A stretch of DNA of 8,082 bases, taken from the NCBI GenBank assembly GCA_950075905.1, contig CATMVR010000204.1:1-8082 (forward strand), in the 5' to 3' direction. The notes below the pieces were generated by a model. It had not been told where the DNA came from, ran no database searches, and saw only the letters and a program-made list of their open reading frames with translations. Positions 1 to 5,617 of the stretch are shown one piece after another. The stretch's first letter is position 1. Each line of letters opens with the position of its first letter. The position numbers and the translations under genes are program-made. The DNA comes from an uncultured Persicitalea sp. Its GTDB lineage: Bacteria; Bacteroidota; Bacteroidia; Cytophagales; Spirosomataceae.

Positions 1-20
1 ACTGACTTTTCCTGATCCCT

Positions 21-1175
21 ATGAAAGTATTTGACCTTGTTGTCGTAGGTGCCGGTATCCTGGGTACCTCGCACGCTTTGCAAGCCGCCCGGCTGGGCAA
101 GCGCGTAGCTTTGCTCGAAAAAGACAACCGACCGGAAGGTGCCACCGTTCGCAATTTCGGGCAGGTGGTACCTTCGGGCCTGGGCGGACGCTGGCAGGAG
201 TACGGCCGCCGGAGCGTAGAAATCTACAAGGAAATTCAGCAGGAGTTTGACATTACCGTACGGGCGCAAGGCTCGGTGTACGTAGCCTCCGATGAAGAAG
301 AATGGCAGATTGCTCAGGAAGCGGCGGAGCTATTTGCGGGCAAGGACTTGCCCAACGAGTTGCTCTCAGCTCCGCAGACCCTTAGCCGCTTTCCCTACCT
401 GCGCGAGAGCTACACGAAAGGCAGCATTTTCTTTCCCGAAGACCTAAGTGTGGAGCCCGACAAAATGGTACACCGCCTGATAGACTACGGAGTTCAAAAA
501 TACGACATCAGCTATTGGCCGGATACGGCCGTGCTGGCCTGTGAGACTAAGGGCGATCTGATCGAGATCCGGACGGCACCGGGCCTCACCTTGCAGGCTG
601 AACGGGCACTGATCTGCTGCGGCAGCGAATTCAGGATTTTGTACCCGGACTTGTTTGCCACGAGTGGCCTGATAGTGAGCAAGCTGCAAATGCTGCAAAC
701 CTACCCCTTGCCCCATACCAATCTGGCAGCCAACGTACTTACCGGCCTGACCCTGCGCCGCTATGAGGCCTTTGAGGAATGTCCTTCTTTTGCTTCGCTG
801 ACGGTACCTTCCCACTACACAGAATTAAAAAACTGGGGCATTCATATTCTTTTCAAACAGGCCACCGACGGCTCCATTATCATCGGCGACTCGCACGAGT
901 ACGCGCCAGCGGGCCAAATCAGCGACCTGGGCTTTGATTGTAAAGATCATATCGACGAATTGATCCTAACCGAAGCCGAGCGGATTGTGCAGTTTCCGGT
1001 ACGGGGCATTGCCCGCCGCTGGGCCGGCTACTATGCCCAGCATCCTGATGAAGTATTTGAGTATGAAGTAGCCCCCCGCCTGAACATTATCACCGGGGTA
1101 GGGGGTAAAGGTATGACGTCAAGCCTGGGCTTTGCGGAAGAAAATGTGAAAGGCTGGTTTGGCGTCAACTCGTGA
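21..1175 (+). CDS. FAD-dependent oxidoreductase, TIGR03364 type (aminophosphonate/amine oxidase-like)
   Basis: This 384-residue protein belongs to the DAO/glycine-oxidase fold (Pfam DAO). The N-terminus carries the Rossmann dinucleotide motif GAGILG at residues 10-15, and an acidic residue at the end of beta-2 (LLEKD, E33) is expected to bind the adenosine ribose. A conserved-looking ATVRNFG follows at 41-47. Near the C-terminus GVGGKGMT (359-366) is the usual second FAD contact. No signal peptide or membrane segment is visible, so it should be cytosolic. The family TIGR03364 is known for synteny with phosphonatase-like hydrolases and is thought to oxidatively deaminate an aminophosphonate; the substrate here is inferred, not shown. 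The ATG lies 20 bp into the window, so an upstream operon partner could be just outside. Its last 11 bp overlap the 3' end of the opposing response-regulator gene. A sarcosine or glycine oxidase-like activity is the main alternative. Confidence 0.85.
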   Translation: MKVFDLVVVGAGILGTSHALQAARLGKRVALLEKDNRPEGATVRNFGQVVPSGLGGRWQEYGRRSVEIYKEIQQEFDITVRAQGSVYVASDEEEWQIAQEAAELFAGKDLPNELLSAPQTLSRFPYLRESYTKGSIFFPEDLSVEPDKMVHRLIDYGVQKYDISYWPDTAVLACETKGDLIEIRTAPGLTLQAERALICCGSEFRILYPDLFATSGLIVSKLQMLQTYPLPHTNLAANVLTGLTLRRYEAFEECPSFASLTVPSHYTELKNWGIHILFKQATDGSIIIGDSHEYAPAGQISDLGFDCKDHIDELILTEAERIVQFPVRGIARRWAGYYAQHPDEVFEYEVAPRLNIITGVGGKGMTSSLGFAEENVKGWFGVNS

Positions 1176-1818
1176 GCAGGCCGTTGTTGATGGCGTACAT
1201 CACCAATCCTACCCGACTTTTCACGTTCAGCTTGTCAAAGAGCGATTCCCGGTAGCCATCGATAGTACGGGCGCTGAGGTTCATTTCGTCGGCTATTTCC
1301 TTGTAGGTAAGCTCAGAGCAGGCTAGCCTGATAAACTCCATCTCCCGGGCGTTGATCAGGTTGGTAGGATGCACCATCATCCCCAGCGGGGAATGCATGG
1401 TGTTTGACAATGCCCCCACTACCAGGTCGGTATAGTAAAAGCCCTGCGCCATTACACGGTCAATGGCTTCGTAGAGCTCTTCGTTATCGGCTTCTTTCAA
1501 AATGTATCCCCGGGCCCCATTTTTCAGCATCCGGATGATCGACGACTCGTTGTCGAGCATGGAAAGGGCCATAACCTTCACAGAGGGGTGCTGGTTTTTG
1601 AGCCACAGGGCCGTTTCGTAGCCATTCATCACCGGCATATTGATGTCCAGCAACACCAGGTCGGGCAGCGTGCCGACGGCGGCCAGTTTGTCAATAAAAT
1701 CGCGGCCATTGTCGGCTTCGAGGACCACGCGATAGGCCGGATTTTTCTGGATTACTTCCACCAGGCCATGCCGGAGCATACGGTGGTCATCTACGAGGGC
1801 CAGGGAGATAGTTTTCAT
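1165..1818 (-). CDS. NarL/FixJ-type response regulator (receiver + LuxR HTH)
   Basis: This is a 217-residue two-domain regulator of normal family length. The receiver domain (about 4-122) has the acidic pair D10-D11, the phosphoacceptor D58 in LVLLDINMP, the switch residue S86 and the invariant K108 in YILKEA. The LuxR-type helix-turn-helix occupies about 152-217, with the recognition region around YKEIADEMNLSARTIDGYR-. Phosphorylation by the kinase encoded 52 bp upstream (1871-2656, same strand) is the expected input, and DNA binding as a dimer the expected output. The ATG at 1818 is the best start: the ATG six bases upstream runs into TGA within two codons. The stop codon lies inside the last codons of the oxidoreductase on the other strand, giving an 11-bp convergent overlap with no room for a separate terminator. 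Target genes cannot be read from the sequence. Confidence 0.93.
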   Translation of the reverse strand: MKTISLALVDDHRMLRHGLVEVIQKNPAYRVVLEADNGRDFIDKLAAVGTLPDLVLLDINMPVMNGYETALWLKNQHPSVKVMALSMLDNESSIIRMLKNGARGYILKEADNEELYEAIDRVMAQGFYYTDLVVGALSNTMHSPLGMMVHPTNLINAREMEFIRLACSELTYKEIADEMNLSARTIDGYRESLFDKLNVKSRVGLVMYAINNGLLTS

Positions 1819-1870
1819 TTCATCAGGTTGGATAAATTTCGAAGAAAATAGCGGTATAGGGAAAATCTAC

Positions 1871-2656
1871 TCAGATTTTCAGGGTTACAGATGTCCCTTT
1901 TCCAATCTGACTCTGCAAATCAAAATGAGCGCCAATCATCCGGGAGCGGTTTTGCATATTGGTAAGTCCTGCGCCCTTTTCGTAAGCTCCTTCTTTTTGT
2001 ATCTGCTCGTAGTCGAACCCTGCCCCGTCGTCACTGATGCGCAGGAGAAAGTGGTTTGGCCCAAAGGCCAGGTCAATCCGGAGAGTACGGGGTATGGCGT
2101 GCTTCACGGCGTTGTTCATGACCTCCTGGGCTATCCGGAAAAGGACCACCTGCTGCTGTGGTGGCAGCAGACGCTCTTCCCCCTCTACTTCAAGGATAGT
2201 TTCACAGCCGCAGGCCTGGTGGATATAGTCGAGTTCAAACCGCAGGGCTTCCGATAGCTTGGAGCGCAGTACGTAGTTGGCGTCCAGCGTTTTGGAAAGA
2301 CTACGCAGATCACTCAGGGCTTTGGAGACGAGTGTTTTGGTAGTATCTATCTTTTGTATAGCTGGAATTTCTTCCCGAATGTCGAGATTGTTCAGGTTGA
2401 TCTTCACCAAAGAAAGAATCTGCCCGATGTTGTCGTGGAGTTCCTGAGAGATATGCTGCAGGGTCTGCTCCTGCACTTCGATTTGGGTGCGGAGTAACTC
2501 CTGCTCAAATGCAACCTCCATGTTTTTTTTATCAGCTTTAAACTGAATCTGTTTCTGGCGAAAATAGAACACGAATGCAATAACGAACACGGCCAACAGA
2601 AGTAACACAACTGTTGTAGCTATTATTGTGACAATTACTTCCGTAGTTATATTCAT
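1871..2656 (-). CDS. Sensor histidine kinase, HisKA_3/HPK7 type, single N-terminal TM
   Basis: This 261-residue kinase has one hydrophobic segment at about 8-31 and a charged, probably coiled-coil linker at 34-68. The dimerisation/phosphoacceptor domain follows, with H74 in the ELHDNIGQ box. The HATPase_c domain begins near 170, with an N-box (EVMNNAVKHA, N181/N182), G1 box (SDDGAGFD, 208-215) and G2 box (KGAGLTNMQNR, 227-237). These are the standard features of kinases that partner LuxR-type regulators. There is no periplasmic, PAS, TPR or 7TMR domain, so the protein by itself has little to sense with. Its ATG overlaps the stop of the upstream membrane-protein gene as ATGA, implying translational coupling and close stoichiometry. 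The response regulator follows 52 bp downstream. I infer that the membrane protein supplies the input signal. Confidence 0.93.
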   Translation of the reverse strand: MNITTEVIVTIIATTVVLLLLAVFVIAFVFYFRQKQIQFKADKKNMEVAFEQELLRTQIEVQEQTLQHISQELHDNIGQILSLVKINLNNLDIREEIPAIQKIDTTKTLVSKALSDLRSLSKTLDANYVLRSKLSEALRFELDYIHQACGCETILEVEGEERLLPPQQQVVLFRIAQEVMNNAVKHAIPRTLRIDLAFGPNHFLLRISDDGAGFDYEQIQKEGAYEKGAGLTNMQNRSRMIGAHFDLQSQIGKGTSVTLKI

Positions 2657-3282
2657 GCATTTTTTACACTGTTTTGGGGTAGAAGGAAGGCTGGAATAAA
2701 TAAGGCATATAAAAAGTAATTTGAGTAGATACGTATTGAGCTAAATACTGAATTTAAAATCTGACTCTCAACATCCAATAAATAAATAAGTCCAAAACCT
2801 ACTACATTTAGTACTCCAAAGATTAAAAATCCGGTACTAAACCAGAAAAACGGAAAATTACGGAGTGGCACAACTGTATCGGTTTTTATAAGCAGATAGA
2901 AATAGAACAACGAAATAGCTACTATGAAGGTTAAAACAGCTACAAGTCCATTTGAATTAAACTTATCGATAGAAACAAACCAAAAAACAGACACTATTAT
3001 TATCGTGAATAATGTTCCTACCTTAATCTGACGATTGGATGTTTCGAATGTAAATGCCAGACCTAATAATGCTGTCTGAATCAGCATGAAACTATTATAT
3101 ATTACCAGGTTAGGTATCCTACTGAGCCCCTGCCAATAGGCTATGACCTCTGTAAGTAAGGTGATGACTGACAGATAAAGTATAATCCGGGTTGACTTCG
3201 ATAAGTTGGGGTGCCTATAAATTCCTATTCCTATTCCCAAAATCAAAATAGCAAAGTAGGGATACCGATAGTTGTACTCCAT
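2653..3282 (-). CDS. Small seven-TM membrane protein, likely input partner of the kinase
   Basis: The 209-residue product shows about seven hydrophobic segments (roughly 7-22, 32-50, 57-78, 88-104, 112-132, 146-169, 183-201) with short loops and no soluble domain. I do not recognise a named family. The PFFWFSTGFLIFGVLN stretch (144-159) resembles, from memory, small helical proteins often encoded just before HPK7 kinases in Bacteroidota. I chose the ATG at 3282 over a GTG at 3366. The longer version adds 28 charged, non-hydrophobic residues and would cover the short ORF that ends at 3293, leaving a clean 10-bp gap before the ATG. The 3' end overlaps the kinase start by 4 bp. The gene is very AT-rich: 33 of 120 bases are G or C in 2701-2820, well below its neighbours. 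A sensing or scaffolding role for the kinase is inference from the coupling. Confidence 0.75.
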   Translation of the reverse strand: MEYNYRYPYFAILILGIGIGIYRHPNLSKSTRIILYLSVITLLTEVIAYWQGLSRIPNLVIYNSFMLIQTALLGLAFTFETSNRQIKVGTLFTIIIVSVFWFVSIDKFNSNGLVAVLTFIVAISLFYFYLLIKTDTVVPLRNFPFFWFSTGFLIFGVLNVVGFGLIYLLDVESQILNSVFSSIRIYSNYFLYALFIPAFLLPQNSVKNA

Positions 3283-3292
3283 AAATGGACGT

Positions 3293-3490
3293 TTATTGCG
3301 TAATGGATTCTTCGCCTTTTGGGCAATCTTTGGGTGGACAGGGGCCGATATAGTCCCAAACCTCACCTTTTACTTCACCTAAACCAGCCTTCACTTGTTT
3401 AAGTGCAAGCCGATCGCCATATCTACCTATTAAAATCAAAGTCAGCCCGCCATCCTTACCAATGGCTGGATAAAACTGTATGGCATCGAT
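3293..3490 (-). CDS. Candidate short protein with Cys/Pro-rich tail; start unresolved or frameshifted
   Basis: An open frame of 65 codons runs from just after an in-frame TAA (3491-3493) to TAA at 3293-3295. Its translation looks protein-like: KDGGLTLILIGRYGD, then KQVKAGLGEVKGEVWDYIG, then a tail PCPPKDCPKGEESITQ with two cysteines five residues apart (CPPKDC). It ends 10 bp before the ATG of the seven-TM gene, as an operon's first cistron would. The frame has no ATG. A TTG at 3437-3439 would give 49 residues. The well-placed ATG at 3484-3486, preceded by AAGGAAAATAAATCG, is in another frame (MPYSFIQPLVRMAG, then TGA). One extra base near 3460-3465 would join this start to the rest. It could therefore be a real gene with an unusual start, a gene with a sequencing error, or a recent pseudogene. 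I know no family for it, and function is unknown. Confidence 0.45.
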   Translation of the reverse strand: MDAIQFYPAIGKDGGLTLILIGRYGDRLALKQVKAGLGEVKGEVWDYIGPCPPKDCPKGEESITQ

Positions 3491-3534
3491 TTATTTTCCT
3501 TAGAAGTAAGGTTAATCAAAATGATGATTTTTTC

Positions 3535-3542
3535 CAAAGGTA
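3535..3542 (-). promoter_or_regulatory. Putative -7 element (TACCTTTG) for the leftward signalling operon
   Basis: Read on the minus strand, TACCTTTG matches the Bacteroidota -7 consensus TAnnTTTG exactly. It lies about 50 bp upstream of the ATG at 3486 and of the short ORF. I see no convincing TTG-type -33 box at the usual distance, so this is a motif match only. If correct, it would drive the short ORF, the seven-TM gene, the kinase and the regulator together. Confidence 0.4.
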
Positions 3543-3574
3543 ATAAGCTATATACCACTCTTCTACGGGAAAAA

Positions 3575-3625
3575 CACCCTTTTTTCACCCCCTAAAACAC
3601 CCCGCACTTTACCCGCACAACACCC
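3575..3625. repeat. Array of CACCC motifs at 11-12 bp spacing
   Basis: CACCC starts at 3575, 3586, 3598 and 3621, with TACCC at 3610; the intervals are 11, 12, 12 and 11 bp. A shorter direct repeat CCCGCAC lies at 3601-3607 and 3612-3618. The array sits between the -7-like box of the leftward operon and the LytTR gene. The spacing near one helical turn suggests a protein-binding platform, but no known binding consensus is claimed. Confidence 0.4.
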
Positions 3626-3642
3626 GGAAAAAGCCGGCTCCA

Positions 3643-3662
3643 ACCCTGCAACTTTGTAGGGT
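3643..3662 (+). promoter_or_regulatory. Imperfect palindrome overlapping a -7-like box before the LytTR gene
   Basis: ACCCTGCA (3643-3650) and TGTAGGGT (3655-3662) form an inverted repeat with 7 of 8 positions pairing and a 4-bp spacer. CAACTTTG at 3649-3656 inside it is one base from the TAnnTTTG -7 consensus. If it is the promoter, transcription would start near 3662, just before the two 12-mer repeats. No -33 element is evident. Confidence 0.3.
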
Positions 3663-3694
3663 CATCTATCCACCTAGCCCGGCATATATCCACC
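3663..3694 (+). promoter_or_regulatory. Two direct 12-mers 20 bp apart, candidate LytTR operator
   Basis: CATCTATCCACC (3663-3674) and CATATATCCACC (3683-3694) match at 11 of 12 positions and start 20 bp apart, about two helical turns. LytTR proteins are known to bind pairs of direct repeats spaced near two turns. The pair lies about 85 bp upstream of the LytTR ATG and just after the -7-like box, a position that would suit autorepression. A related TATACCCACC occurs at 4117-4126, just after the gene. Binding is inferred. Confidence 0.45.
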
Positions 3695-3778
3695 CATGCT
3701 TTCATTGGCTCTTTGTGCCGGGGCTTTTTGGAAAATCACAATCTAAAAAAACGTTTCCTCATCCTCAACGTCACCACT

Positions 3779-4108
3779 ATGCAACCACAAACACAATCGT
3801 ACATCCACGTCGGTGGGCATCAGCACCTCCGCCCGGAGCAGATCGTCAGGCTGGAAGCTGACCGTAATTACACGCACATTTACAAGGCTGATGGGCGCAC
3901 GTTACTGGTATCCATTACCCTGAAAGTAGTAGAAGCACGCCTGATGGCTCACGGTTTTTTGCGCATCACGCGCGGCGATGTGATCAACCTGGCGTTTGTG
4001 AAGAAAATCTGGAAGGACGGGGCCATACAGCTACTCGACGGCACATTGATCTACCCGTCGCGGCGGCGGCAGGGGGTAGTGAAGGGCATATTCAAAAGCG
4101 CGGCTTAA
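3779..4108 (+). CDS. Stand-alone LytTR DNA-binding protein
   Basis: From the ATG at 3779 the product is 109 residues and consists almost only of a LytTR domain (about 20-105). Visible elements are IVRLEADRNYTHIY (22-35), a beta-strand with SITLKVVEARL (45-55), GFLRITRGDVINLAFVKKI (59-77) and LDGTLIYPSRRR (86-97). In response regulators this domain follows a receiver; here none is present, so control by phosphorylation is not expected. This LytTR-only architecture is common in Cytophagales. A TTG at 3713 would add 22 residues that look unrelated to the domain, so I prefer the ATG. The gene is divergent from the signalling operon and convergent with the DUF5690 gene, 22 bp away. The direct 12-mers upstream suggest self-regulation. 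Its relation to the neighbouring two-component system is unproven. Confidence 0.88.
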   Translation: MQPQTQSYIHVGGHQHLRPEQIVRLEADRNYTHIYKADGRTLLVSITLKVVEARLMAHGFLRITRGDVINLAFVKKIWKDGAIQLLDGTLIYPSRRRQGVVKGIFKSAA

Positions 4109-4130
4109 ACACATTCTATACCCACCCACT

Positions 4131-5405
4131 TCACACCGGTCTAGCGACCTTCGGGGCCGCCAGCCCGGTTCTGTATTTGGCCCGGAAGGAGGCATAGGAC
4201 AGCAGCGTAAGCAGGATATACATCCCACATAACCCATAGCATCCGTACACATAAAAGGCCTGAAAGCTGATATCGGGCTGTCCGAAGTTTTTGTAAAGTA
4301 AAACAAATACGCTCCCCAGGTACCCGTACCAGTCGGCCAGGGTAACGATGAATCCCACCGTACTGACGTATCGGAAGGCCGCCACGAGCCGCTCAAAGTA
4401 CAGGCCATTGCAGGGTACGTAAGCCATATACATGCCCAGACCTGTAAACATAAACCAGGCTCCGGCTGATACCGCACCAAGCTGATACAACCAGGTACTG
4501 AATCCAACCAGCATGGCCCCCGCCAGCATGAGAATATTTATAAGCGTGAAAGCTCGAAAGTGATCCTGCACCCAGCGGAGTCCAGCCATCAGCCCCAGAA
4601 TAATGAGGGCAATGAGTGTTTCGGTCTGGGTAAAAAGGGCCGGATTACCAACGGCGGCTCCTTTCAGAATCTCAGTGGCAAAGTTGTCGCGGAAGTCACG
4701 AAAAGCGGTAAGAAGTACGTAGGAGATAATCAGCAGGGTAAGGCCCGTTGGGAAAGTATTCACAAAGGCTTTGCGGTCCAGCCGGTTCATAGGCAGTCGC
4801 TCGGTTCGCAAAAATTTATCTTCTTCGGTCGGGGCGGGGATTCGGCTGAGCCCCCACACAGAAAGCAACAAGGGAATTAAAAAAATAACCCCTGTAATGA
4901 ATGGAGCCCACAGCTCGGAAACGCCACCCCGCTGCATCAAGACTAAGGCTACTGTCTTGACCAGCCCGGAAGCGAAAATAAACGAGGCCGTCAGGGCCGA
5001 AATCAGGATTTCGGTTTGCTTGCGTCCTTCCAAAAAGCCCAGGACGGTACCGTACACCATCCCCAATGGGAGACCATTCAGAAAGAGGAAAATTATATTA
5101 TACGGTGCTGGTACGGTGGCAAAGCCTAATAAGGCAAGTAAGGCAAAAAACACCAGGCCCAGGAGGTACATTGGACGTTGGTGGGGCTTCATTTCGGATA
5201 CCACTTTCACTCCAATCAGCTTGGAAAAAGCATATCCCAACACCTGCGCCATGACCAGCCATATTTTGTAGTCAATGCCACCAAAAGAAATCCCCTCGAA
5301 TTGCACGGCGGTTATGGCCTTACGAAAGCCGGATACGGCGGTATACGTACTAAATGCCGCCACGGCCCCCAGAAGGGTAGTGTAGAGATGGGGGTTCTTT
5401 TTCAA
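4131..5405 (-). CDS. DUF5690 family 12-TM membrane protein (MFS-like)
   Basis: The 424-residue protein has about twelve hydrophobic helices (approximately 8-28, 47-67, 79-97, 101-123, 134-157, 166-186, 217-236, 260-276, 284-304, 310-331, 345-371, 385-404) with a charged central loop at 187-213, the layout of a major-facilitator transporter. The sequence style (TAVSGFRKAITAVQFEG, DYKIWLVMAQVLGYAFSKLIG, AFRDFRDNFATEI) matches what I recall of DUF5690, a family of Bacteroidota without a known substrate. The start is TTG at 5403-5405: an in-frame stop lies shortly upstream with no ATG between, and the first internal ATG would remove the first helix and part of the second. TACTTTCG (5433-5440, minus) is a weak -7 candidate. 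I recall this family near TIGR03364 oxidoreductases, so a link to the 21-1175 gene is possible; transport of a related substrate is a guess. Confidence 0.8.
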   Translation of the reverse strand: MKKNPHLYTTLLGAVAAFSTYTAVSGFRKAITAVQFEGISFGGIDYKIWLVMAQVLGYAFSKLIGVKVVSEMKPHQRPMYLLGLVFFALLALLGFATVPAPYNIIFLFLNGLPLGMVYGTVLGFLEGRKQTEILISALTASFIFASGLVKTVALVLMQRGGVSELWAPFITGVIFLIPLLLSVWGLSRIPAPTEEDKFLRTERLPMNRLDRKAFVNTFPTGLTLLIISYVLLTAFRDFRDNFATEILKGAAVGNPALFTQTETLIALIILGLMAGLRWVQDHFRAFTLINILMLAGAMLVGFSTWLYQLGAVSAGAWFMFTGLGMYMAYVPCNGLYFERLVAAFRYVSTVGFIVTLADWYGYLGSVFVLLYKNFGQPDISFQAFYVYGCYGLCGMYILLTLLSYASFRAKYRTGLAAPKVARPV

Positions 5406-5511
5406 GGCAAAAATGCAGGGTTTTATGATTTACGAAAGTACGTCAGGATGTAGGGGATTTGCCAGTGTGGGGATGTTAAATTTGTGTGAAGGGATCAGCG
5501 GGTATCTTCTG

Positions 5512-5567
5512 AACCGCAAAGACGCGAGGGCACGAGGAACTCTTTGCGCCTTAGCGTCTTCGCGGTT
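5512..5567. repeat. 56-bp imperfect palindrome of CGCAAAG-type units
   Basis: The left arm starts AACCGCAAAGACGC and the right arm ends GCGTCTTCGCGGTT. The 28-base arms meet near 5539/5540 and pair over about three quarters of their length, best at the outer 14 bases (13 match). Similar AACCGCAAAGACGC elements recur between genes in many Bacteroidota genomes. It lies in the 212-bp gap after the hydrolase stop and before the DUF5690 start, both on the minus strand. It could act as a transcript-end hairpin, but there is no T-run on either side, so it is not a classic intrinsic terminator. Confidence 0.7.
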
Positions 5568-5617
5568 AGATTTCGGTCCAACTATGGTTTTATTCTTTGC
5601 CGAAATACAATCCCTCA

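Noticed and set aside
2218..2229. ACTATATCCACC on the minus strand inside the kinase gene, a 10 of 12 match to the LytTR 12-mer
   Set aside because: It is a single copy within conserved coding sequence, without the paired spacing, so chance is the simpler reading.
3283..3366. GTG-initiated N-terminal extension of the seven-TM protein, with AGGTGA upstream
   Set aside because: The added 28 residues are polar and unlike the rest, and they cover a more protein-like frame ending 10 bp before the ATG at 3282.
3713..3778. TTG-initiated extension of the LytTR protein
   Set aside because: The added residues do not belong to the domain; the ATG at 3779 gives a complete LytTR protein.
5512..5567. Classic rho-independent terminator for the hydrolase gene
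   Set aside because: The stem is long and imperfect and no T-run follows it on either strand; kept as a repeat instead.
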